A stretch of 6,777 bases of DNA from UBA9410 sp963933065 (GCA_963933065.1 CAWVUB010000114.1:1-6777); one strand, 5' to 3'. Shown: positions 1 through 6,713, counted from the first letter of the stretch. Notes: generated from the sequence alone by a model not told the origin. Program-made: numbers and translations.

Positions 1-55
1 GCACGCCGGCCTGTCAAGCCGGAGGTCGCGGGTTCAAATCCCGTCAGGACCGCCA
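1..55 (+). tRNA. tRNA-Asp (anticodon GTC), 3' part; 5' end outside window
   Basis: The anticodon arm is complete: stem CCGGC (6-10) pairs with GCCGG (18-22) around the seven-base loop CTGTCAA, putting anticodon GTC at 13-15, which reads Asp codons. The T arm follows, with GCGGG pairing CCCGT (one G-T pair) around a normal TTCAAAT loop. The 3' acceptor strand CAGGACC (45-51), discriminator G (52) and an encoded CCA (53-55) close the gene. A G discriminator is the expected identity base for tRNA-Asp. The D arm and 5' acceptor strand lie left of the window, so the full cloverleaf cannot be checked. It lies 31 bases upstream of tRNA-Phe on the same strand, so the two are probably co-transcribed. 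Confidence 0.93.
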
Positions 56-58
56 TCA

Positions 59-81
59 CCGTCTACCCACCGGGTAGGCGG
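59..81 (+). other. Spacer hairpin between the two tRNA genes
   Basis: CCGTCTACCC (59-68) pairs with GGGTAGGCGG (72-81) over ten base pairs, one of them T-G, around a three-base loop. No T run follows, so it is not a convincing intrinsic terminator. It is more likely a structured spacer in a shared tRNA precursor, possibly a processing landmark. That role is inferred from its position between two co-oriented tRNA genes. Confidence 0.5.
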
Positions 82-86
82 TGCGC

Positions 87-159
87 GGTCGGGTAGCTCA
101 GTAGGAAGAGCACTCGCCTGAAAAGCGAGGGGTCCCCGGATCGACGCCGGGCCCGACCA
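87..159 (+). tRNA. tRNA-Phe (anticodon GAA)
   Basis: A full cloverleaf of 73 bases can be folded. Acceptor GGTCGGG (87-93) pairs perfectly with CCCGACC (152-158). The D stem is GCTC (96-99) with GAGC (108-111). The anticodon stem CTCGC (113-117) pairs with GCGAG (125-129) around CTGAAAA, with anticodon GAA at 120-122. T stem CCCGG (135-139) pairs with CCGGG (147-151). The discriminator is A at 159, as expected for Phe. The next bases read CCG, so the CCA tail is not encoded and must be added after transcription, unlike the tRNA-Asp just upstream. The T loop reads ATCGACG: position 54 is A instead of the nearly invariant T. All stems are otherwise intact, so the gene looks functional. Confidence 0.96.
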
Positions 160-164
160 CCGTC

Positions 165-200
165 AGAGGCCCACCCCCCGGGGTGGGCCTCTTGCGTTCT
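165..200 (+). terminator. Probable intrinsic terminator of the tRNA locus
   Basis: Bases 165-176 and 181-192 form a perfect stem of at least twelve base pairs, very rich in G and C, with a four-base loop (CCCG). The 3' side is followed by the T-rich but interrupted stretch TTGCGTTCT rather than a clean T run. The position, five bases after the tRNA-Phe discriminator-CC and 34 bases before the next coding start, fits termination of the tRNA transcript. The weak T tract leaves some doubt about how efficient it is. Confidence 0.72.
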
Positions 201-221
201 CCAATCGCGAGGTAATCCACC

Positions 222-233
222 TATGTTCGAGAT
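222..233 (+). promoter_or_regulatory. Candidate -10 element for a leaderless phosphatase mRNA
   Basis: TATGTT (222-227) matches the bacterial -10 consensus at four of six positions and ends six bases before the A of the ATG at 234. That spacing would put transcription start at, or next to, the start codon. There is no Shine-Dalgarno sequence at a usable distance: the only GAGGT (209-213) is about 20 bases away. Leaderless mRNAs are common in actinomycetes. No recognisable -35 element sits about 17 bases upstream, so this is a weak inference. Confidence 0.3.
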
Positions 234-1037
234 ATGAACGAGATCTCCAACCCCCGGGTGCTCCTGAGGTCAGCCAACCTGCGCGACCTCGGAGGACTGA
301 TCACGGCTGATGGACGGACAGTCCGCTCCGGCCGACTATTCCGTTCAGGCCACCTATGTGATCTGGACGGCAGTGATCGAGTTGCTGTCACAGCGCTCGG
401 ACTACGCACAATCGTGGACCTCAGACGCCCCACTGAGATCACAAACCGACCACATCCTGAACTTTCAGGAGTCGACATGATTGCCGTCTCGGTCTCGACT
501 GACGACAACGAGTTTGCCGTGGTCGCAAACGCAATGGTCGACCCCAATGTCGAACCACTTGGCCCCAGCCATATCACCGAATACTTCCGCACACTGGTAA
601 CTGAGCGGATCGAGCGCTACCGAACAGTGTTAGACCTTGCTACCGATCCCGATCGTCAGCCCCTCCTGTTCAACTGCACGGCGGGCAAGGACCGGACCGG
701 TGTGGTCGCTGCTCTGCTGCTCTCGCTTCTCGGGGTTGACCGGTCAATAGTGATGGCTGACTATCTCCTATCCAACGAAGTTCGGAGGCCGTGGCTTGAG
801 AAGGCCGAAGTGGACATTGGAGAACGCATCGCCAGATCTCTCGGGATTGGACTCGATGAAATCCCCAACAGCCGAATAGCAGCAGCACGGTCTCTGCTCT
901 GGTGTCGCGAAGAGTACCTACAGGCGGTCTTTGACGCCGCCGAAGATCACTGGGGTACTTGGGAAACCTTCTTGGCTGATGGCTTAGGCCTAACCAACAC
1001 CCGTATCGCTGCATTCAAAACCGCCCTACTGAAATGA
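234..1037 (+). CDS. Tyrosine-protein phosphatase, MptpB-like (Y_phosphatase3 family)
   Basis: This 267-residue protein is full length for the bacterial tyrosine/dual-specificity phosphatase family that includes mycobacterial MptpB. Those enzymes remove phosphate from phosphotyrosine, and in some members from phosphoserine/threonine or phosphoinositides, via a cysteinyl-phosphate intermediate. Visible motifs in order: NLRDLGG (15-21), RSGRLFRSGHL (31-41), the VDLRRPTE block (61-68), and the P-loop CTAGKDRTG (148-156) with nucleophile Cys148, the family's extra Lys152-Asp153, and phosphate-binding Arg154. The C-terminal YLQAVFD...GTWETFLADGLGL block (228-252) is also typical. The residue before Cys148 is Asn, where the family normally has His. 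There is no signal peptide or membrane segment. The start is the first ATG after the tRNA terminator and keeps the conserved N-terminal motif near residue 15. The natural substrate is unknown, and nothing ties it functionally to the downstream catabolic genes. Confidence 0.9.
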   Translation: MNEISNPRVLLRSANLRDLGGLITADGRTVRSGRLFRSGHLCDLDGSDRVAVTALGLRTIVDLRRPTEITNRPHPELSGVDMIAVSVSTDDNEFAVVANAMVDPNVEPLGPSHITEYFRTLVTERIERYRTVLDLATDPDRQPLLFNCTAGKDRTGVVAALLLSLLGVDRSIVMADYLLSNEVRRPWLEKAEVDIGERIARSLGIGLDEIPNSRIAAARSLLWCREEYLQAVFDAAEDHWGTWETFLADGLGLTNTRIAAFKTALLK

Positions 1038-1038
1038 C

Positions 1039-1053
1039 GGCCACACAGTGGTC
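1039..1053 (+). other. Short hairpin just after the phosphatase stop
   Basis: GGCCAC (1039-1044) pairs with GTGGTC (1048-1053), one pair being G-T, around a three-base loop directly after the stop codon. No T run follows. It is too short to call a terminator; it may only protect the 3' end of the message, or be chance. Confidence 0.2.
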
Positions 1054-1090
1054 AATACAGCAGAGTCGAACGATTAGTAGCTCCGCCCAT

Positions 1091-1120
1091 TTGGCAAATT
1101 GTCGGATCTCGCAGCATCAT
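1091..1120 (+). promoter_or_regulatory. Candidate sigma70-type promoter for the aldehyde dehydrogenase
   Basis: In the 164-bp gap before the aldehyde dehydrogenase, TTGGCA (1091-1096; five of six to TTGACA) is followed 18 bases later by CATCAT (1115-1120; four of six to TATAAT). Transcription would start near 1127, leaving a leader of about 75 bases. The gap length itself suggests the dehydrogenase has its own promoter rather than reading through from the phosphatase. The match is modest and unproven. Confidence 0.3.
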
Positions 1121-1187
1121 CAGGGTTAGCGCCGTCTAGAGGACGGCCGTTCGGCCACGGGAACCGCAACCTGCGGAACCCACGATC

Positions 1188-1193
1188 AGGGGA
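1188..1193 (+). promoter_or_regulatory. Ribosome binding site of the aldehyde dehydrogenase
   Basis: AGGGGA lies eight bases before the ATG at 1202. It is the clearest Shine-Dalgarno sequence in the window and fixes the start of the aldehyde dehydrogenase. Confidence 0.75.
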
Positions 1194-1201
1194 ATCACCT
1201 C

Positions 1202-2638
1202 ATGGACCAGCGAAACCAGATCTACATCGGCGGCGCATGGGTAGCGTCCGACAGCACCGAAACCATCAAAGTCAACGATCCTTCCACCGGTGCAGTCATC
1301 GGTTCGGTACCTAGTGGCACCGCCGCCGATGTAGACGCAGCAGTGGCAGCAGCCCGATCTGCCTTCGCCGGTTGGGCGGCTACCTCCCTAGATGACCGCC
1401 TCGCCCTCATCGAGGGCCTAGCCGGCCAGTTAGGTGCCCGAATGGAGGAGATCGGAACACTGATCTCTCAAGAAGTGGGTATGCCCAAAGGTCTGTCCAC
1501 CATGATTCAGGCCGGCATGCCTGCTGCCACCACGGGCAGCGTCTCGGCAACAGCTCGCGACTTCGCCTTCGAGGAGACGATCAGCCGCACACTGGTGACC
1601 CGTGAGCCGATGGGTGTCGTCGGATGTATTACCCCGTGGAACTACCCCCTCCACCAGATCATGGCCAAGGTAGCCCCTGCTATGGCGGTGGGCTGCACAG
1701 TGGTCCTCAAGCCAAGTGAGGTGGCACCACTAAATGCCTTCCTATTGGCCGAGATCATTGACGACCTGGGTTTCCCACCCGGCGTGTTCAACCTCGTATC
1801 CGGCGTCGGCCCAGTAGTCGGCGAAGCCATTGCCGCCCACCCAGATGTGGACATGGTGTCATTTACAGGGTCAACCCGAGCTGGTACCAGAGTCGCCGAG
1901 GTGGCGGCTCCCAACGTGACTCGAGTCCATCAGGAACTGGGAGGCAAGTCCGCCAACATCATCCTCGACGACGCCGACTTCGACGCCGCCATACCCGCTG
2001 CCGTGGGTGCCTGTTACCTGAACTCCGGTCAGACCTGCTCGGCGCTTACCCGCCTACTGGTTCCGGCCGAGCGGATGGACGAGGCGGTGAAACTGGCTGT
2101 TGCGGCAGCAGACGGATACACGGTGGGTCCAGCCGACGCCGAGACCACCCGTCTTGGCCCACTGGTTTCGCAGGTCCAGTGGGATCGGGTCCAGGGCTAT
2201 ATACAGCAGGGCATCGATGAAGGCGCCACCCTGGTCACCGGTGGGACTGGCAAGCCAGACGTGCCTGAGGGCTTCGAGAACGGTTACTACGTGAAGCCCA
2301 CAGTGTTTGCCAACGTGTCGAACTCAATGGCGATCGCCCGCGAAGAGATCTTCGGGCCGGTGCTCTCAATCATCGGTTACGCCGACGAGAAAGACGCTGT
2401 GGCCATTGCCAACGACACTGACTATGGGTTATCGGGAGGCGTCTGGGGAACCGACACCGACCGTGCTCTCGCCGTAGCCAAGCAACTCCGTACTGGCCAA
2501 GTCGATATGAACGGAGCATTCCTCAACCATGAGGCCCCGTTCGGTGGCTACAAAAAGTCAGGTAACGGACGTGAACTCGGCCGCTATGGATTGGCCGAGT
2601 TTGTGGAGTCCAAGTCCATCAACCTGCCATTGGGCTGA
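1202..2638 (+). CDS. NAD(P)-dependent aldehyde dehydrogenase
   Basis: This is a complete 478-residue member of the aldehyde dehydrogenase superfamily, a soluble enzyme that oxidises an aldehyde to its carboxylic acid with NAD or NADP. All catalytic landmarks are present: TPWNYP with the oxyanion Asn147, the cofactor-binding VVLKPSE with Lys170, the Rossmann FTGST (221-225), the general base Glu245 in QELGGKS, the nucleophile Cys279 in NSGQTCS, and the cofactor-ribose Glu382 in EEIFGP. The C-terminal PFGGYKKSGNGRELG (446-460) supports oligomerisation and substrate-channel closure in the family. The length is typical and no domain is missing. The ATG is preceded by AGGGGA at good spacing. The gene ends 32 bp from the stop of the convergent acyl-CoA synthetase. 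Its product acid could feed that ligase, but this is inferred from proximity only. Substrate range cannot be predicted: many actinomycete paralogues have this motif set. Confidence 0.95.
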   Translation: MDQRNQIYIGGAWVASDSTETIKVNDPSTGAVIGSVPSGTAADVDAAVAAARSAFAGWAATSLDDRLALIEGLAGQLGARMEEIGTLISQEVGMPKGLSTMIQAGMPAATTGSVSATARDFAFEETISRTLVTREPMGVVGCITPWNYPLHQIMAKVAPAMAVGCTVVLKPSEVAPLNAFLLAEIIDDLGFPPGVFNLVSGVGPVVGEAIAAHPDVDMVSFTGSTRAGTRVAEVAAPNVTRVHQELGGKSANIILDDADFDAAIPAAVGACYLNSGQTCSALTRLLVPAERMDEAVKLAVAAADGYTVGPADAETTRLGPLVSQVQWDRVQGYIQQGIDEGATLVTGGTGKPDVPEGFENGYYVKPTVFANVSNSMAIAREEIFGPVLSIIGYADEKDAVAIANDTDYGLSGGVWGTDTDRALAVAKQLRTGQVDMNGAFLNHEAPFGGYKKSGNGRELGRYGLAEFVESKSINLPLG

Positions 2639-2670
2639 TCCGTCGCTGCCCGGGTACTGGTCACTGCGCT

Positions 2671-4209
2671 TCAGATAGCCCGGTCGCTCCCTTCCCAGTA
2701 AATGTCGCGTAAAAGACGCTTCTTTAACTTACCGCTGGCCTCCCGAGGCATAGCCAGATGCACGTCGACTGACCTTGGGCACTTAAACCCCGCCAGCCGA
2801 TCCCGACACCATCTGATCAACTCGTCCTCGCTCGCGGACGTCCCCAGTTCAAATTCAACTGCAGCCTTGACCTGCTCACCCCATTCATCATTTGGAATCC
2901 CAAATACCGCGCAGTCAGCTACTGCTGGATGGGCACTGAGGACAGCCTCAACTTCTACTGGATAGATATTGGCGCCACCGCTTATCACCATGTCGATCTT
3001 GCGATCCGAGAGGTAGACGTAGCCGTCCTCGTCAACATGGCCGATATCTCCGACCGTGAACCAGCCACCAGGCAAGTGGGCGGCGGAGGTCTTAATGGCT
3101 TCCCCCACATACTCGGTCTGGAAGTTCTCGCGTAGGAAGTAGAGCGTTCCGGTCTCACCGTCTGGTAACCGATTACCGTCCTCGGCGAAAGCAGCCACCT
3201 TAAGAAATCCTGGTGTTTCGCCGACACTGCCGGGGCGTTCCCGCCAGGTCTGCGGGGTGACGAGCAGTGGTCCAGTTCCCTCCGACGATCCGAAGAGTTC
3301 GTAGACGACCGGGCCCCACCAATCCAAGACCACCTCCTTGGCCCAGCGGGGGCAAGGAGCACCACCGTGGACCACTGATACGAGTGATGACAGGTTGTAT
3401 TGACCAGCCAGTTCGTCACCCCGCTTGGCAAGCCGGACGAGATGGGTAGGTACGACGACAGCGCTAGTGACCTCTCTTTCCTCAATTGTCTGCAGAAAGC
3501 GTTCCGTGTCGAAGCGGTTCTCATAGAGAATGGACTGCCCTATTCCAAGAGCAGCGCTGTGAAAAGCAGCCGGCATCGAGTGATACATCGGACTGACCAC
3601 GAGGTGTGGACCATGATCAGGAAACGAGAAGAAGTGACCCATCACATCGCTCGCCCTCTTTATGACTTGGTCTGCGGTCCCCCGCTCATCCGACCGACGA
3701 ACGCCCTTGGGTTGTCCTGTCGTTCCGGAGGTGTAGTTCCGAACAGAACCGGCCAACCCATCTGGTGGTTCAACATCACCATGGGCAGCAATCCAGTCCT
3801 CAAACTCCCCGACTCCTGGAACAGGGTCAAGCGTGATGACCCTTTCCAAGCCCACCAGATCAGCGGCCGCACGACCCACTGCAGCGTTAGCGCTGTCGAC
3901 TACTAATAGACGGCTCTGGGAGTCGGTCAGAAAATAAGCCACTTCCTCAACTGTGAGGTGCCAATTAATCGGCACGTACCGAGTACCAGCCCGCAAGTTT
4001 CCTAGTATTAACGGTGTCCACTCGATGCGATTGTGGGCCATGAGCGCCCACCGGTCACCGGGCTCAAGCCCCTCAGCCGAAAGAGCAGCCGCAAATCTTC
4101 TCGCCCGTGACTCCACGCCATCCCACGTGTAAAAAACTCCCCCTCCAACCGCTGCAACAGCCAAACCGTCCGGTTCCACCTCGGTCTGCATCAAAAGGTT
4201 GGAAGGCAT
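2671..4209 (-). CDS. Acyl-CoA synthetase (FadD-type AMP-forming ligase)
   Basis: This ANL-superfamily enzyme activates a carboxylic acid with ATP to an acyl-adenylate and transfers it to coenzyme A, the entry step to beta-oxidation. Numbered from the ATG at 4209 (512 residues): the P-loop YTSGTTGQPKG is at 159-169, the adenine-binding YELFGSSEGT at 303-312, the ribose-binding Asp388 in TVGD, the hinge region DRKIDMVISGG at 402-412 with Arg403, and the C-terminal catalytic Lys494 in EASGKLKKR. The N-terminal YVPINWHLT block (78-86) is typical of FadD proteins acting on fatty or other organic acids. There is no membrane segment. The frame stays open to a TTG at 4242, giving 523 residues. Neither start has a good Shine-Dalgarno sequence; the ATG is preferred because family alignment begins just after it. 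It lies downstream of the sulfatase in the same direction, so the two are probably one transcript. The acyl substrate is unknown. Confidence 0.93.
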   Translation of the reverse strand: MPSNLLMQTEVEPDGLAVAAVGGGVFYTWDGVESRARRFAAALSAEGLEPGDRWALMAHNRIEWTPLILGNLRAGTRYVPINWHLTVEEVAYFLTDSQSRLLVVDSANAAVGRAAADLVGLERVITLDPVPGVGEFEDWIAAHGDVEPPDGLAGSVRNYTSGTTGQPKGVRRSDERGTADQVIKRASDVMGHFFSFPDHGPHLVVSPMYHSMPAAFHSAALGIGQSILYENRFDTERFLQTIEEREVTSAVVVPTHLVRLAKRGDELAGQYNLSSLVSVVHGGAPCPRWAKEVVLDWWGPVVYELFGSSEGTGPLLVTPQTWRERPGSVGETPGFLKVAAFAEDGNRLPDGETGTLYFLRENFQTEYVGEAIKTSAAHLPGGWFTVGDIGHVDEDGYVYLSDRKIDMVISGGANIYPVEVEAVLSAHPAVADCAVFGIPNDEWGEQVKAAVEFELGTSASEDELIRWCRDRLAGFKCPRSVDVHLAMPREASGKLKKRLLRDIYWEGSDRAI

Positions 4210-4282
4210 GGCTACAGGATTGTCTCTAACGGGCTCCAACAACCAACCCGGAAATCAAGCCAGCAGTAGCGAAGGCTTCGGA
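4210..4282 (-). other. Short gap between sulfatase and acyl-CoA synthetase
   Basis: 73 bases separate the sulfatase stop from the preferred ligase ATG, or 40 if the TTG at 4242 is used. No terminator hairpin or promoter stands out, which supports co-transcription of the two genes. No strong ribosome binding site is visible before either candidate ligase start, so the second gene may be translated inefficiently or by coupling. This is inference. Confidence 0.4.
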
Positions 4283-6607
4283 TCACTGGGTGACCGATTC
4301 GGCGTAGAGCATCCCGTCGGCTACTGCCGCCCGCGTGGCCTCATCCACCTCTTCTAGAACCTCAATGGTGACCTCATGGATCATCGCGGTGCACGTGAAC
4401 CCATGGGGATACGGCCCAACCGGTGAGCCGGTGTCTGTGCCCACGTCAAAAGTCTCACCACCCATGGAAAATACCACCGGCACAGTCCGGTCCAAGCGGG
4501 CCTGGCCCACCACTCGGCCATCAACACCCAGTATCCCTTTCCCACCGGCCCCGAAACCCCCATCCGAGTCAAATAAAAGAGTTATCTCTCTACGACCGGG
4601 GGTCAACGGCTTACCAGCCGCCACCGTCGTCCGCTCATGGCCATAGAGGTTGTAGTGCCAAGTAGGGCACCCATTGTCGAGGTAGATCGACCATCCGTTA
4701 AAACTCCCACCTTGGGAAACCACTACTCCCTCAGCCAACCCCTCGGGCACATCAAGGTGACAGGTGATCCGATACGAGCGGTTCTTGATATTAAGCACGG
4801 CCTGCTCGGGCATCCGGACGTGCGCCGTGGTGTACACCATCCGCCTCACTCCGGCCAGTGCTCTCGGCACCCGGACCGCCGGATCCCGATTGACAACAGC
4901 ATCCCGCAGGGGATACACGCCGTTGCGGAGGCACTCCTCGTGGAACAGGTCCTGCATCTCGGCCAGCAGCTCGGGACGCTCATTAGCCAGATCATGACTT
5001 TGGGAGAAGTCGTCACGCACGTCGTAGAGCTCCCATGACTCCTGAGGCCCATCGAACGGCGCCGAACCGAACCGGACCCAAGGGACCTTCCCGTGGAAAC
5101 AGGAAGCCATGAACCCGTCGTGGTAGATGCCGCGGTTCCCCATCATCTCGAAGTACTGGGTGCGCCGGCCGTCCACCCCGGGATCAGTGAATGAGGCCAG
5201 CATCGATTGCCCCTCGATGGGCATCTGCTCAATCCCATTTACCGTCGATGGAGGAGCTACCCCCGCAGCTTCAAGGATGGTCGGTGCTAAATCGATGACG
5301 TGGTGAAACTGGTCCCGGAGTCCACCAGCGTCGGTGATGTGCCGGGGCCAGGACACGGCCAAGCCGTTGCGGGTCCCCCCGAAGTGCGACGCCACCTGCT
5401 TCATCCACTGGAACGGTGCGTCTAGGGCCCACGCCCACCCGACGTTGTAGTGGCACTCACTTCGGACCGTGCCAAAATCGTCAATGTGCTCAAGCAGAAA
5501 CTCAGGGTCCTCTTTCTGTCCATTCTGAAGAGCGGGCAAGGACCAGGTACCGTGAATACCACCCTCAGCCGACGCCCCGTTGTCACCGGTGACGTAGATA
5601 AAAAGGGTGTCGTCCCACTCCCCCATGGCCTCAATGGCCTCAATAAGGCGGACCACCTGAGCATCGGTGTGAGCTAGGAAGGCCGCGAACACCTCCATCA
5701 GGCGACGGGCCACTGGCTTGTACTGATCGGGGTAGTCATCCCAAGACGGGACCTCGTCGGGTCGGGAAGTGTTCTCCGTGCCCGGCGGAATGATCCCCAT
5801 AGCCAACTGCCTCTCGAAGATGGACTGGCGCAGTTCATCCCAGCCGTCGTCGAAGAAGCCGCGGAAGCGGTCCAGCCAGACGTTGGGGACATGCAACGGC
5901 GTGTGGACTGCACCAGGAGCGAAGTAGCACAGAAACGGCTTGTCAGGTCGGTGGGCTCTGACTCTCTGCATCCACTCGATGGCCTTGTCAGCCATGTCCT
6001 CAGTCAGGTGGTAATCGTCCTGACCCTCATAAGGGGCAATCGGGGTGGTCTGGTCGTAAAGGTCTGGTTCGAACTGGGAGGTCTCGGCACCAGGAAACCC
6101 GTAGAACCGATCAAAACCTAGACCCGTAGGCCAGCGGTCGAACGGACCAGCTGGACCGGTCTCCCAGGACGGGGTGAGGTGGCCCTTGCCAAACATCCCG
6201 GTGGTGTAACCGTTCTGTCGCAGCACCTCGGCCACGGTGGCGGCCTCCCGGGGGATGACCGAATCGAAGGCCGGATAGGAGGTCGCCGTCTCGGTGATGT
6301 GACCCATGTGAACGGTGTGGTGGTTACGGCCAGTGAGCATCGCTGCCCGGGTGGGGGCGCAGATGGCCGTGGTGTGGAACCGGTTGAAGCGCAACCCTTC
6401 GGCCGCTACCCGCTCGAGACCGGGTGCCGGTACGGGACCACCAAAAGCCCGAAATGAGCCGAAGCCCACGTCATCGAGCAAAACAATCACCACGTTGGGT
6501 GCTCCGTCGGGGGCTTGATCGAGCTGAATTGGGTCGGGGATGCAGTCCTCGGTAAGGCGACCAATGGTGCCGGAATAAGGTGGGGTAGGTCGGGGGATTG
6601 CGGTCAT
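4283..6607 (-). CDS. Arylsulfatase, AtsA/AtsD-like, with C-terminal accessory domain
   Basis: This type I sulfatase hydrolyses sulfate esters to the alcohol or phenol plus sulfate. Numbered from the ATG at 6607 (774 residues): the metal-binding pair Asp45-Asp46 is in VLLDDVGFG, and the signature AICAPTRAAMLTG (81-93) carries Cys83, the residue converted to formylglycine, and Arg87. Lys141 and His143 are in FGKGH, His235 in APGAVHT, and Asp342-Asn343 in VTGDNG. Lys403 is the likely counterpart of the second sulfate-binding lysine. Residues from about 590 form the extra C-terminal region seen in the roughly 787-residue mycobacterial AtsA/AtsD group; its SYRITCHLDVPEGLAEGVVV stretch looks beta-rich. 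No signal peptide is seen, so it is probably cytoplasmic. The frame extends to a TTG at 6649, but the ATG has GGAG ten bases upstream and matches family N-termini. The formylglycine-generating enzyme it needs is not in the window. The substrate is unknown. Confidence 0.93.
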   Translation of the reverse strand: MTAIPRPTPPYSGTIGRLTEDCIPDPIQLDQAPDGAPNVVIVLLDDVGFGSFRAFGGPVPAPGLERVAAEGLRFNRFHTTAICAPTRAAMLTGRNHHTVHMGHITETATSYPAFDSVIPREAATVAEVLRQNGYTTGMFGKGHLTPSWETGPAGPFDRWPTGLGFDRFYGFPGAETSQFEPDLYDQTTPIAPYEGQDDYHLTEDMADKAIEWMQRVRAHRPDKPFLCYFAPGAVHTPLHVPNVWLDRFRGFFDDGWDELRQSIFERQLAMGIIPPGTENTSRPDEVPSWDDYPDQYKPVARRLMEVFAAFLAHTDAQVVRLIEAIEAMGEWDDTLFIYVTGDNGASAEGGIHGTWSLPALQNGQKEDPEFLLEHIDDFGTVRSECHYNVGWAWALDAPFQWMKQVASHFGGTRNGLAVSWPRHITDAGGLRDQFHHVIDLAPTILEAAGVAPPSTVNGIEQMPIEGQSMLASFTDPGVDGRRTQYFEMMGNRGIYHDGFMASCFHGKVPWVRFGSAPFDGPQESWELYDVRDDFSQSHDLANERPELLAEMQDLFHEECLRNGVYPLRDAVVNRDPAVRVPRALAGVRRMVYTTAHVRMPEQAVLNIKNRSYRITCHLDVPEGLAEGVVVSQGGSFNGWSIYLDNGCPTWHYNLYGHERTTVAAGKPLTPGRREITLLFDSDGGFGAGGKGILGVDGRVVGQARLDRTVPVVFSMGGETFDVGTDTGSPVGPYPHGFTCTAMIHEVTIEVLEEVDEATRAAVADGMLYAESVTQ

Positions 6608-6617
6608 TGGTAACAAA

Positions 6618-6621
6618 ACTC
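6618..6621 (-). promoter_or_regulatory. Ribosome binding site of the sulfatase
   Basis: On the minus strand GGAG lies about ten bases before the ATG at 6607, within TTGGAG. The upstream alternative TTG at 6649 has no such site. This motif decides in favour of the shorter, 774-residue product. Confidence 0.5.
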
Positions 6622-6657
6622 CAACATAGTCAGGCCCGAGATCGCCCAATGCATCTA

Positions 6658-6681
6658 ATTCTTAGCCATATGGCTAAGAAT
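6658..6681. promoter_or_regulatory. Perfect 24-bp palindrome, likely operator in a divergent promoter
   Basis: Bases 6658-6669 (ATTCTTAGCCAT) are exactly reverse-complemented by 6670-6681, with no spacer and no mismatch. The element lies 50 bases upstream of the sulfatase ATG and 32 bases upstream of the preferred start of the divergent acyl-CoA dehydrogenase-like gene. A long perfect two-fold-symmetric site there is what a dimeric repressor, for example of the TetR, GntR or MarR type, would bind to control both directions. It is A+T-richer than its surroundings and no T run marks it as a terminator. The cognate regulator is not in the window and I do not recognise the motif as a known consensus. 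Confidence 0.65.
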
Positions 6682-6694
6682 CTCCATAAATGAT

Positions 6695-6706
6695 TCACTC
6701 CAGTGA
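6695..6706. repeat. Short inverted repeat in the leader of the right-edge gene
   Basis: TCACT (6695-6699) and AGTGA (6702-6706) are inverted around a two-base centre. It sits eight bases before the preferred ATG at 6714, where a ribosome binding site would normally be. It could be a second regulatory site or chance; five-base arms are not rare. Confidence 0.25.
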
Positions 6707-6713
6707 CCATACG

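Noticed and set aside
1..200. tRNA locus as an integration site for a genomic island
   Set aside because: tRNA 3' ends often serve as attachment sites, but no integrase, no direct repeat of either tRNA 3' end and no mobile gene is visible downstream.
1099..1314. 71-codon open frame on the + strand before and into the aldehyde dehydrogenase
   Set aside because: It overlaps the well-supported dehydrogenase start and ribosome binding site in a different frame, is Arg/His/Ser-rich, and has no ribosome binding site of its own.
2639..2670. Bidirectional terminator between the convergent aldehyde dehydrogenase and ligase genes
   Set aside because: The 32-bp gap holds a CCCGGG palindrome but no extended stem and no T run on either strand, so no terminator can be supported.
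2985..3524. 179-codon open frame on the minus strand inside the acyl-CoA synthetase
   Set aside because: It overlaps the ligase on the same strand in another frame and lies entirely within conserved adenylation-domain coding sequence; no family resemblance is visible.
3400..3906. 168-codon open frame on the + strand inside the acyl-CoA synthetase
   Set aside because: It is antisense to a complete, motif-rich ligase, shows no recognisable domain, and is low-complexity, Arg/Ser/Pro-rich sequence typical of a shadow frame in GC-rich DNA.
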